From assembly GCF_963678635.1 (NCBI RefSeq), contig NC_087071.1, forward strand, positions 868,001 to 932,000: 64,000 bases of DNA. The letters are read 5' to 3'. The notes below the pieces were generated by a model. It saw only the letters and a program-made list of their open reading frames with translations. It made no database searches and was not told the DNA's origin. Below, in pieces: positions 19,460 through 30,104 of the stretch. The position numbers were made by a program, and so were the translations under genes. Origin of the DNA: Symsagittifera roscoffensis (taxonomy: Eukaryota; Xenacoelomorpha; Acoela; Convolutidae). Position 1 is the first letter of the stretch, and the number at the start of each line of letters is the position of its first letter.

Positions 19460-20772
19460 TTCTCGCTTATGTTCTCGAAGGCAACCTGTGCTTCATCGTT
19501 CCATTCGAACTTCTTTCCTTTGTTGCGCATCAGCCTCTGCATTGGATACACATTGTCTGCATATTCTTTGATGAATTCAAGGTAATAATTGGCAAACCCT
19601 AGGAAGCTCATTAGCTGTGTGTCCGTTCTCGGAGCCTTCCATGTCAACAGAGCCTCTACTGCTTCCGGATCTGGCCTCACACCATGCCTGTCCACCATTC
19701 TTCCCAGGTACTTAATCGAATCCCTAAGGATTTCACATTTTGATAGTTTGCATTTTAAGCCTGCTCTTTTCATACATCCAAAGACCTCATCGAGCCTATC
19801 AATGTGGTATTCCAGGGTCGGCGTCGCTATGACTACGTTATCCACGTAACACATCACGAGATTCCCGTACTTTTTGGTCACTCTGGTCAAAGCCTGAGCC
19901 ATCAGTCTTTGAAAAGTGGCAGTTGCATTGCACAAAACGAAGGGCATCCTCTTCAACTGGTACAATCCCAATTCGCACGCAAATCCGGTTTTCTCTCTAT
20001 CCTTCTTACGCAGAGGGACCTGCCAGAAGGCTGAACCCAAGTCCAGTGTTGTGAAGAACTCGGCATCACCAAGTTTGGAGAGGCTCTCGTCTATTCGCGG
20101 TATCGGGTACGCATCTTTTATCGTCACCGCGTTCAAATAGCGAAAGTTGCTACAAAATCTTAGCTGCCCCACTTTCTTTTTCGCCATTACCACCCCGCAA
20201 GCCCACGGCAATTTTGAGGGTTCTATCATGTCGTATTCGAGCAGCGTTTCGATTTCCGCTCGGCACGCTTCCGACTTGTGTGGCGTCATTCGTCTCGCGC
20301 CTTCTCTGTGCGGAACGGCACCTTCTTCCAGTTCAATTTCGTGTTCGACGAAGTTACAGCAACCGATATTCGCTTTATGTTCTGAAAATACATCTGCTTT
20401 CTGATTGAAAACGTCCCGCAATTTTTCGAAATCTCCCTCACCTATTTTCCCTTTTAAATGTTCTATCTCTGGCAAAACCAGTTTGTCAGATTCTAGTTCA
20501 TATGAAGAGGGGCGTTCCGGAAAATTCGAGCAGCTCGATAAGCCGTCGTCCGTTTCGGATTTCATTGAAAACAATTTATTAAGAGATTTTAATTCATTAA
20601 TCCTCTTTAAAATTTTATCTTTATTGACATGATATTGACACTCTTTCACATTATGTTTCTTCACGTTTTGTGTCTCCTCATAGTCGGTCCTCATCGGCAA
20701 AGCATAACCAAGCTTCTTTCCACGCTGGATTGAAACCGTGGTGTCCAGTGGTTCAATGACACACTGACACAC
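19438..20772 (-). pseudogene. Reverse transcriptase of the giant element
   Basis: RT blocks are in order: EYDMIEPSKLPWACGVVMAK, LRFCSNFRYLN, DAYPIPRIDESLSKLGDAEF, TTLDLGSAFWQVPL (first catalytic Asp), RMPFVLCNATATFQRLM, and the catalytic loop at 19837-19848, which reads YVDN where YVDD is expected. FLGFANYY and KKFEWN follow in the connection. The loss of the second Asp, SNFRYLN instead of the usual DFRYLN, and FVL for FGL all point to inactivation by point mutations. The about 170 residues before RT form the protease-RT linker. Confidence 0.94.
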
Positions 20773-20774
20773 AG

Positions 20775-21411
20775 TCAGTTTCGCGTTACCGAGAAGCTCC
20801 CGCCTAAAATCACCGAACTCTGACTATTTGGATTCGGTAGTAAGCAAACCTGTTTACTGTCACTTAACGAATTCAAATTTCTCATTCTAAAAATTGCCAC
20901 CACAGCTTGTCCTGGCTGTAGTTTTACTTTTCTATCTAAAAAAATTGGCACCTTGTTTTCATCTGTTATTATCCTATTAATTGGTTTCTCGACATACTTC
21001 CGGTCCGGGTTTCTAATCCTTATCAGACCGTTGTTCAAGTCAATCATCACGTCAAAATTCCTGACAAAATCTCTACCCAAGTTGAATTGGTCGGCGTTGT
21101 CTAAAATCTCTACTACCAGGAAGCTCATCCATAGATCTCGTCCTCTCATGTGGAGAACTGTCATCGGAGTTCTTCCGGCTACGTAAATCGCCCCTCGATT
21201 GGCTGCGGCCAGTCGGAGATTCGTCGGAATTAGATCTTCCCTCGTGAAGCCCATTCTTTCCCAAGTTTTTATCGGCATCACGCTCACCACCGCTCCTGTG
21301 TCTAGAAGCCCTGTGACTCCGATTTTTTTGCCATTGGTGTTGAGCAGATGTGCTGTCACATCAGCTTCGTATCCAATGTGTACCGCATCTTGTTACATCA
21401 TAGCGTCATAG
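20775..21411 (-). CDS. Aspartic protease of the giant element
   Basis: The retroviral-type protease that cleaves the polyprotein. The active site reads LLDTGAVVSVMP (codons near 21288-21310). The flap region is followed by FNLGRDFVRNFDV, matching the second hydrophobic-Gly-Arg/Asn-Asp motif of retropepsins. The frame is open upstream of the first ATG at 21359 (EADVTAHLL), so 21359 is probably not the true boundary. It ends at a stop at 20775, directly before the RT frame, and the sense passes to RT by a frameshift. Confidence 0.88.
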
Positions 21412-21711
21412 CCTATCCTGCGGACTTTGAGTTCGTCCTCTCCCAAATAGATCTGGCCTATTTGGTCACTGTCTGATGTCACTTAAGTTCTAGTATAGAT
21501 ACTGATTCCATCTACGTTCAGCATCACTTGGTACGGCCCATAGACTTCCACGTAACGTTCATGAAGTTTCTTTATGCGAGGGCCACCCGTTGTTAGTAGT
21601 GCTCGCACAGCTCTCGTTTGTGTATATCAGATATATCAGATAATCTGCATCTGTGTCCAAATGCATCAAAGTGAACTCTGATGGTTCACTCAGATTTCTG
21701 ATTACTTGATG
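21412..21711 (-). other. Gag-protease spacer
   Basis: Sequence between the Gag stop (21712) and the protease frame. It has several stops in all minus frames. It probably is the decayed end of Gag or the start of the protease precursor. Confidence 0.4.
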
Positions 21712-24700
21712 TCATGCCACCGAGATTATCGACTGTATCTTGCTTCCTTGCGGCACCATGCCGAACATCTTACCGGAGATGAACCTCATGCTCAAACTCC
21801 TTGGTGCTTTTGTCTCTTCGACCTCCGTTGCTTCGAAGCTTTTCAGTTGCTCCTGTAGTTTCTCATTTTCCAGTTCGAGTTTCACTTTTTGTTCGATCTC
21901 TTTTGTCACCAGTTCCTGCTGCACTCTGTTTATAGCATCCCTCGCGGCCGCCCTATAATCAATCTTGAAGTCATCGGCCGCAGTCACTGGTTCCGGTTCA
22001 CATGTCTCTTCAGTTACCGCTTGCATTTTCTTCGTCGCCAGCTCTTGCGGTTTGTCGTTTCTGCGCGCCTCCGCTTCACTCAACAGGCGAGCCTTGCTGG
22101 CTTTCACTCCTGACAAAGGCTCTTCATGCCTTGGATGTTTGATGTCTGCCACTGCATCCCAGAATTGCAGACAATCTGATTTAAAATGACCTTCTAAGTT
22201 GCAAAAGAAACACCTCGGGCCAAATTTCGCAATTACTCCTCTCATGAAATCCTCATGGTCAACTTCTGACGCATCTTCGTCCTCGAGGCTAAAGCCCATT
22301 GCTTTCATGCCTTGTTTGTAAGTTGGGCATGCTGACACATGATGGTCTGTTGAACTGCAGTTGGCACAAGAGCATCTCTTGTCCATATCATCCCTCGGTT
22401 TGTACCAGTTGTTCCCTTGGTTTGCTGGCCCATTGTTAAAAATGCCAAAATTGTTCTTATAATAACCAGATCTCGATGGAGGTTTCAATAAAAGATATTC
22501 TTTTGACTTGAGCCTCAACTCCTCTGGTGTTGGCGCATTGGTTGATAGTGGTGTGTAAAGCGTTGCCAGCATTGTTCGAAGTTCATCATTCTTCACACCA
22601 TCGATGAATTTTGAGGCTACTGCCAGGTTCATCCTTCGGTTTGACTCATCCGGTTGCCTGCGTCTTCTCAGCATTTCCAAGTCGTCTAGAAACTTGTCTA
22701 TCGTTTCATCCTCTGGTTGCCTCCGTTTCTCGAAGCGCATCATCGCCTGGTGCCCCTGCGCCCCTGATCCAAAACGGTTTAACAAGATTTCGAAGATTTT
22801 CTCGGCTGTGTCACGCTGATATTGCTTCTTGGCCATGACACAGTTCAGGGCTGTCCCTTCCAAGTTACTGGTGAGCGCACCGCATTCTTGTCTTTCCGAC
22901 AAGTCATCTTCCTCGAAATGCAGTTTCATTACCTCTATCCAGATATCAATACATCCATCAGATTCGTCTTTATAGCATCTTGGTTTCTTAAAGACTCTTC
23001 TGGACTTCTCACTGCGTTCATTGGTTCTGGACAACCTTCCTTGTAAGGAATGTCTCCAAAGACCTGTTTAGGGGTTCAAAGGCTGTGGCCATTGCCGTAG
23101 CATCCCTTGAGTGTCCTGCTTGAGTATCGTCACCCCTTCTAACGGTTCTCTATTTGGTGCATCCCTACAATCCGAATCACCGTGACTATTTCCTCCTTGG
23201 CCCACATGAACCTTCCCTGGGCTGGCATTTCTCCTGTTGCTGGAATCACCTCTCCCAGTTGCATGTGTGCCTTGCGTCGGTCTTTCATTCGAGGTATGTC
23301 TGTTCCCTGTTGAACTTGCCCTAACGTTGGGGCCCCATGTTCTATAATCCCTTGTGGTATAGCCTGATGAGCTGCCCCTGCCTCTAGTGGATCCATATGT
23401 CCTTCTCCTTTGATGGTCATTGAAGTTCACCTTCGGTTCCCTGCTGGGACCTCCCGAAATCGGTTCCCCTTCTCTTGGTCCACTCCTGCTTCCTAGACCT
23501 AGAAGCCCGTCAAACCTGTCCATGATAGCCTGAGTTCGCCTCTCCATCATCGCATCTATCTTTGTGTCAAGAGTCCCAAGAGTCTGCTCTTGTTTCGTTC
23601 TTAACTTCTCCATTTCGTCTCTTAAGCGTAACTCTCTCTGTTCCGCTTCTCTTGTCATTCGCGACAAGTTTTTTGCTATGTGCTCGTCCGTTCTTTCTTT
23701 CAAGCGTTTTTCGCTCCTACCAACTTCTTGTCTATTTCGGTTTATTTCTTCCCGCAGACTTTCTCTTTCAACGTGGACCGCTCTTTCCAGTTCACTCATT
23801 CTTAAGGACATCTGTTCGTTTTGTTCTCCTATACTGCCCACTATGTTGTTCAAGACTTCTTCTAATGCTGCCCCGTTATCCACGAGTGGCGTCATTAGTG
23901 GCGGTGTCACCCTGTCAGTCCCAGGTAGCTTCGTGCTGGTCGAGGTTCGGGCTTTTACTCTCTGTCTCGACGCCTTTTCATTATCCACTTCAGGATCCGC
24001 CAATGCGTTGCCTAGCCCTTTGTTTCTAACCTCCCCAGTTCGCGGCTCTGAAATTGTCATAATCACAAAGCCTCTCGACTGGCCTGGTGTGTTTGCGTTT
24101 TTGCTTATCGTTCTCACCACACCAAATTTGTCCATTGTTCCAGTCTCTCTTTCGACGTATGCCTCATTCTCCTGGGTTGAGCTATTGAGGCTGACTTGAG
24201 ATTCAAAGTCAACTTGCTCATCATTGTCTTCTTCGTCCTCCTGGGATTCACCTTTATTTCCTGTGCCCACTCCCATGGTGAATGGAAAGATGTTCCCTAA
24301 ATTGTTCTTCATTCTTTCTGTGAACGATGAGGACGTAGTCTGTTTCTCCGTCACATCTGACATCATGGTATTATCTGTGGGAGATCTCCTAGTTAACACA
24401 ATTTCAGTAGAGATGTCGGACAGTTCCGACATCTCCTCTCGGTCCAGTGTTCCAGTGGAAGTGGCAAAATCATGGCCTTGTTCTACAGGAGTAGATTCAC
24501 TCGCTAGCCTTCTGTTCCCTCTCCCGTCCGGCCCATGCATTTCTTCGTTCTCATGCATGGCCTGGTCTGGATGGACCTCCACTTCTAAAATAGCTTTTTG
24601 CTCTTCCGAGGACTTCTGACTCCTGGTTTCAACCATTCTGCCTGAAACCATCTTCCCTTTGCCGGTCCGGGTTCGTGTGATCCGTTCCACAAAAGGGTCG

Positions 24701-24783
24701 GTCATTGATTTTCGTTGCTCCTCAGGTATGAATTTCCTAGAGCTATTACCTCGCTTAGCTATTCCTGACTTGTCTAGACTCAT
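21712..24783 (-). pseudogene. Gag polyprotein of the giant element (about 1,024 codons, one internal stop)
   Basis: Two ORFs, 24783-23068 and 23034-21712, are in the same frame and separated only by a TAA at 23068-23070. The first part is hydrophilic, with a long coiled coil (ERESLREEINRNRQEVGRSE and following, about residues 330-440) and an Arg/Gly/Ser-rich tail that may bind RNA. The second part is a capsid of the retrotransposon-gag type (CIDIWIEVMKLHFEEDDLSE, then SNLEGTALNCVMAKK, then ILLNRFGSGAQGHQAMMRFE). Two CCHC zinc knuckles follow, CANCSSTDHHVSAC and CFFCNLEGHFKSDC (about 22330-22375 and 22185-22225). A Glu/Lys-rich coiled coil closes it. Gag packages the element RNA into particles in the cytoplasm. 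Confidence 0.9.
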
Positions 24784-27713
24784 TTCCTATCTATCCTTCT
24801 TAAGCTTATATTCTCAATTCGATTTCTAGTGACCTTCCAGTCTGACTATTGATAATAATAACTTTCACAAATTTCTATTAAATAGTGACCGCGAATCCCT
24901 GTATGTTATCAGAATACAGCTTGTATATAAGTTATTCACACTAATCGATTATTGGTCGTAAGTTTTGAGAACTAGCACAATGTGATGATATCAGTCAATT
25001 TAAAAGATAGTGTACCCACTATCCAATCAAGCACAAATTATGTTGATTTAAATTCAAAAATAAGAGACTAAGAATTTTTCTATGAAAAACGTATGTGTAT
25101 TGTACTTTAAGTACAATAGTCGAACTTGTAACTTAGAGAAAAAACTTTCCATGCTTGGTGCTGCACCAAACAGACAAAATTTGAAGGCAGTAATTTTCTC
25201 AAGTGGGCGTCTATTGCACCCACCGAGTACTGTGTTACCTATCTGCCTTCGGACTGCCCGAGCTAGACCTACTTAAATCCTCAGGGCAGTCACTTATCGT
25301 AATAACGTATTGGGTTTCAATGTACGCCAATAGGTTACACTCCTTTTCAATTTAGACTTAGTTTCGCGAATATCCGAGTTTGGACCTGTTTTGTTTTGGT
25401 CAGGTCTTTATTGAAAGGCAAGTTACCAGTGCAGTCACCGGTTCCTAGCTTGTCTCTTAATAACCTAATACCTCTCACTTTCATCTCATCTTCTGTTGAC
25501 CTAAGTCCTTAAATTAAAAAAATATCTCTCCAGGTTGACAAAAAACAGTACCCCTCCGGATCGGCAAAAATAGGACCCTTCCGGATTGGTAAAATTAAGA
25601 CCCCTCCGGATTAGGACCCCTCTGAGTTAGTAAATTTAAGACCCCTCCGGATTGGGACCCCTCCGGTTTTGTGAAAACAAGATCCCTCCGGATTGGGACC
25701 CCTCCGAATTGTAAAAAAAATTTGACCCCTCCGGACTGGGAGCCCTCTGGTTTTGTAAAAGTAGCTTTTCGGAGATTTCCTTGCTTTCAACCCCTACCCC
25801 TTCGGATACGTTCTTCGATGCTATTATGCTGTTTGAATTAACTGGGAAGGGTATATGATCCTTTCCTAGACCCCTCCGGATTGAAGTTAAGCCTCTTATT
25901 TGACAATTTACGCTAACGGTGAAGAGTCTTATCGCTTGCCTAATTTCGGCTCGATTAAGGTCTTCTTGTGTCTTTAGCCTTGCCTTTTTGTCTAGAACAG
26001 TCTAACGTTCCTTGATCCAATCGCTAACACCTTTTTGTAGGAGTCTAAGGGCTTTCCAAAAAAAAATTTATAAAACGTGAAGGGTCTACCCTCCCAAATT
26101 GGGGAATTTGCTAAAAACAATCTCAAAAATTTTCACGCTTGCTTTTTCGAATAATTCTTGTTCCTACTAGTAAGCTCAGCTAAATTCTGATCTAATGGTT
26201 CCAAGATCAACTCGATCTATCTGGTCGTTCAAAAGTTATTAGCCAAAACGTCTTTCCTCCAAACTCAAAAGTTTTCTCTCTTATAGGTTCCGCCTAACTT
26301 TTTTCGCAATTCCGTTCTTTTCGACCTAAAAATTTGTGATCCGAGCTCAGAAGGCCTATACTCTTCCAGTTCAATGCAAAAGACCCGATCTAAAACGATT
26401 CAGTTGAAAAAATTTGCAAAAAACTATGCTACCTGTACCCCTCCGGAATGATGAATCCACCAAGTCAAACACGTTAAGTTCGATTTCTGTGCAACCCGGA
26501 AGGTTTTCGGGTAGCGGGTTTTAAAACTTGTCGATTCACTAGTGGACATTGTCCGAACAACTATTTTTACTGTTCTAACTCAAAAATTTCAAAAAATTTT
26601 CTGATTTTATAGTGTTTCGTACTATCAAAAATCGCGGAAATTCGGTTTTCGGTACCAAAATAGTTCCAACCAGTTCCGAACTTTAACTTAACCGGTTCTA
26701 CCTAATATAGTAGTGCAATTACGATGTAACACACTAATTTAGCGCTTTTTTCCGTTTAAAAAAATATCGATATCTCAACTATCGCGATTTGTGGGGGGAT
26801 CAAAATATCGCTATTTTGACCCCAAAAACCGGTCTGCTTTCTGTGTTTTTCACTGAAAAACGATATCGAAATATTAAAATAGGCTATACAAGTAAAAATA
26901 GTAGTAATACTATACCCCTCCGGGTTTGTTCAATATCCGAATTAAGGTGCGTAACTCGGATAATCGCAGTTCGGTGAAGGTCACTACAGTGCAGCACTGT
27001 CGAGCCCCCCACAGATTACTATCTTACTTTTTGTTCCAAAAGGGATACAAAACTTGTTAAGGATACCCAACAGGCGATTGTTGTTGTCGTTGAGCCCCTT
27101 TTTGTTGCTCCTTGTACTGCTTGCCGGATCAGTCTTCTCCCAAGACCCTTCCGAATTGACCGCAAATCAGCTGACCCTTCCGGATTGAGCGCAATTTATC
27201 ATTAACGTGCTTAAATGCTCAAATCACCCTACAGTACAAGCCTCACAAACGGGCCAAAAAATTGATCGTAACGATCTTGACTGATATAAATGCCTGTAAT
27301 AACAATATATCTATCAACAACAAACGAGGGGGTCGGATCACATCTTGTCTGAGGGAATGATTTCTACTGATTTTTTTTTACTGTTTTTGTTTTTTTTCGG
27401 TTATTTTTTATGTTTGTTGTTTTTCTTGGGAACTATACTACTTTTTGTTTGGTTGTATATATATCTTTAAGTGTTTTTGGTCACAAACATCTCAGGGAAC
27501 GAGGGGATGGCCGATCACCCCACCCTTCCTGATTCGTGAATTTTCGGTCTTAACTAGGTTAAAAAGCTATTCACGGTAATTCGGAAGGCTTCCGCGTTCC
27601 AAACTACCCTTCCGCCCCGGCGGCTTAGGCCTATTAAGGGCGTTATTTTGTGAGCATCCGTTCGGCGCGGAGTGCTCGTTAACGGTTCTGCCGGTCATGA
27701 TGTTAAAAAAGAA
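24784..27713 (-). other. 2.9-kb untranslated leader of the giant element
   Basis: No supported ORF lies between the primer-binding site and the Gag ATG. The leader carries repeated CCCCTCCGGATTG-like motifs (separate entry). It has long T-rich tracts near 27370-27480 and a region with many CAAAAAT/AATTTTT runs. Such a long leader is unusual for an LTR element and could contain packaging, dimerisation or transcription signals. Confidence 0.7.
25550..25745. repeat. Cluster of CCCCTCCGGATTG motifs in the leader
   Basis: About nine to ten copies of a motif close to ACCCCTCCGGATTGG lie at irregular 15-40 bp spacing (about 25551, 25575, 25601, 25616, 25641, 25656, 25683, 25699, 25727, 25742). Further single copies occur at about 25870, 26437, 26914, 27144 and 27173, and inside the 5' LTR at 28213. 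On the element's sense strand it reads CCAATCCGGAGGGGT. Confidence 0.85.
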
Positions 27714-27731
27714 TAACACCCAGGAGCGCCA
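27714..27731 (-). other. Primer-binding site candidate
   Basis: On the sense (minus) strand, 12 nt after the 5' LTR, the sequence is TGGCGCTCCTGGGTGTTA. A start of TGG complements the CCA tail of a tRNA, and the length fits an 18-nt PBS. I cannot name the tRNA without a tRNA set. The 12-nt gap is longer than usual for gypsy elements. Confidence 0.55.
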
Positions 27732-27743
27732 TAAAAACATATA

Positions 27744-28648
27744 TGTAACATTCGCCCGGAAGATACATATCGACGGAAAATAAAACTAAGACCTAAGATG
27801 ACTGGCCAACGTCTAAACAGAGCTTTACATGCTTTTAACCGTCTCTACCAGAGCCAGTTCTTTTGGTGGTCTTTCTAACATCGGGTCGACAAAAACGTTT
27901 TTGCTTTCGGCTTCGGTCAAAACACTCAAATTAACTTAAAAACATGCAGAAATAGTGAACTCATGGCTGGATCTCAGTATCCCCAGACCACGAGGTCACT
28001 CCTAAAAACAGGACTACTACTACTTATTGAATTATTATTGTTTTTGTTCAGTAGATAAAAATCATCATCTCCATCGAAGATGGATCAACCCTTTCCCCAA
28101 ACTCCTAGCTTCTCATCCTAGCAAAATGAATTCAGATGTTATTTAAATTCAACTCAGGACATGACGGGGAAGCTAAAAGTTTGTATAAGATGATAAAAGT
28201 TCCAGTCCCGAGACCCCTCCGGGTTCTTGAATCCGGGGAAATAAGACCTCTACGGTGAAGACTGTCTTCCACCCTTCACCGTTGTTCGCAACGGCCTTGC
28301 AACTATTTTAGCGACAAAATAGTTGCAACTCGGAGCGGTCTCTGTTACTTCTGTTTTTCTCTGATTACGATCCTCAGTTTTTTCGTCGTTATCGTCGTCG
28401 CAACTAATGTTGTTGTGTTGTTTTTTGGTTTTTCTGCCAAAATGGCCATTTCGGACGTTTCTCAGAAATATGACGTCATACTTCGAAAATTTAAAATTTC
28501 AAAATACCAGATTATCTTGACCTTCACCGTTTGACTAATCGTCCCAATAACGTTGTTAATCTCTTAAAATTACTAACTCGGAAGGTTCGCTGCTAAAAAA
28601 CTCGAGACTGCAGAGATTGCATTTTGTGCATTCTGGTCGAATGTCACA
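27744..28648 (-). repeat. 5' LTR of the giant element (905 bp)
   Basis: Matches the left LTR along its whole length except for 28217-28529, which the left copy lacks. That extra block begins CTCCGGGTTC directly after CGAGACCC, and so contains one copy of the leader's CCCCTCCGG motif. It also holds a TTGCAACTATTTTAGCGACAAAATAGTTGCAA inverted repeat near 28295-28326. Confidence 0.92.
28295..28326. repeat. Inverted repeat inside the 5'-LTR-specific block
   Basis: TTGCAACTATTTT and AAAATAGTTGCAA are separated by six bases (AGCGAC), forming a 13-bp hairpin within the 313-bp block absent from the other LTR. Confidence 0.75.
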
Positions 28649-30104
28649 AGTCAGGGACACTATCTCTTGTGTTTTTCTACCTCAAAACGGTCGGAGCCAA
28701 TTTGGTTCACTTGCGACATGAGATTAAAACTCATTACAGCTTAAAGGCCAGTACCAAAATAACCCCCACTTTAGAAAATAAGAACGTCCCCATACTTAAG
28801 TCTCGAAATACCCAAAATACAAGAACGCCATTAAAAACAGGGTCGGAACAATCCGTCCAGATACTTTTTGTTAGACAGTGGAACTTTGATCCATTTCAGA
28901 TGGATCAACCTAAAACTCGCCTTATCTCAACATAACAATCATAAAACACACTCAGGAAAACCAAATTGAGCACTCACATATCGGCACCCTCGAGAGTTGG
29001 AGTAGTTAAATTAAAAGCGACTCTAGCATGGATATAATTGGATATAATTTGGGAAGTTTGCTATTAATGAATTCCAATCAAAAGAAATGAGTTTTCACTA
29101 GAGAGTATAGTTTTTGGTCTGAACCACTGGGAGACTTCAGTTGTCTACCTTTCCACTGAAGGTTCACTCTGGTCCAGACGGCGTACCTTATCTGAAATTA
29201 CTCTATGAGTACAGTAGACAGCACTTAAATCATCTGGTGCGACCAAAAGTCTCGAACAGACCTTAACTAACTTAAAATTAGACAAAAATTAGATTAGAAT
29301 TAGACGAATAAATATCTTATTCACAAAAACTTAATAGATATGTTCCTACGCCTCAATAGATCAGATCTTATATTCCGAACGTTACGAGAACTACCCTGTT
29401 TTGGAAGAAGACGTCGAGCAAAAGATGACATACGATTAGGAAGGAATCTACCAATTGATTTCATGATAGTACGACAAAAAAGAGATCAAGCTTTCGTGCT
29501 TAGGATACTACCAGCAGTAACTTTGAATCCCAATTACTGACATAATACCTGAAGAACTATCTTCAAAAACCTTTCATGGTGCTAAACCTATTAAATTGTA
29601 CAAAAAAGACTAATAAAAACAACACTTGTCGTTTTCCTTAAATCAGCTGTAATTTAAATAACATTAACAAAAAATTATCGAAAAAAAATACAAAAATTTT
29701 TTAGTATAAACCATGAGTTTTTAATATATATAAATCTTCTCATCGTCCCAGTTTTATCACCTAAGACATAACAGCGAATTTCAAAAAACTAACCATCATC
29801 AAAAATAAAATTCAACTTATTATTAAAAACAAATTATTAGAAAAAAGTTTTCAAAACTAAGAAACACAGTCTAAGAATCGGAAACAACTGCAATGCAAGA
29901 ACTTCATAGTTTAAAAGGCTCAAAAACAAAACCTTTCAAAGAGACAACCAACTATAATTTCTTGACTCGGAAGCCACGTCACCAGCATCAATAAAAGGTA
30001 AAAGAAAAAAATTTGCTACACAAACAAACCAATACGTTTGTACAACTGGAATCAACCAATAAGACACGTTGAAAATTGTACGCTAATAGTCGTACAACAC
30101 AAAA
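28649..30104. other. Unassigned AT-rich region between the two giant elements
   Basis: No recognised gene. ORFs at 28624-28935 and 29340-29540 show no domain. A short hairpin (CTTCAGT/ACTGAAG, about 29133-29161) lies near the block that is repeated at 50.5 kb. A TATA-like run (TTAATATATATAAATC near 29723) could be a promoter remnant of the second element. Confidence 0.45.
29178..29231. repeat. Left copy of a 50-bp sequence also present at 50.5 kb
   Basis: TTATCTGAAATTACTCTATG and the following AGTACAGTAGACA, then ACTTAA, recur almost perfectly at 50518-50569 in the same orientation. The two copies bracket the whole second element, 21.3 kb apart. Confidence 0.8.

Larger units (their letters stand above)
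5158..28648 (-). mobile_element. Giant (23.5 kb) Ty3/gypsy-type LTR retrotransposon with about 10.5 kb of extra coding sequence
   Basis: Two long direct repeats starting TGTAACATTCGCCCGG and ending GAATGTCACA lie at 5158-5751 and 27744-28648. All recognisable genes between them are on the minus strand in the order gag, protease, RT, RNase H, integrase, then extra frames, so 28648 is the 5' end. A candidate primer-binding site lies just inside the right LTR and a purine run just inside the left LTR. The integrase tail carries the GPF motif typical of Ty3/gypsy. Flanks share only AGT (5155-5157 and 28649-28651), so a target-site duplication is not convincing. The LTRs differ by about 20 substitutions by eye plus one 313-bp indel. 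The copy is defective but little decayed. Confidence 0.93.

Noticed and set aside
6587-24619. Many plus-strand ORFs over the giant element (for example 7211-7780, 13563-14366, 15969-16529, 23562-24199)
   Set aside because: They are antisense shadows of minus-strand frames that carry recognisable domains or are continuous with them.
5151-28660. Target-site duplication of the giant element
   Set aside because: Only three bases (AGT) match at the LTR edges; too short to claim.
29340-29540. 66-codon Arg-rich ORF (LRELPCFGRRRRAKDD)
   Set aside because: No domain and no neighbouring coding signal; may be a relic but cannot be supported.
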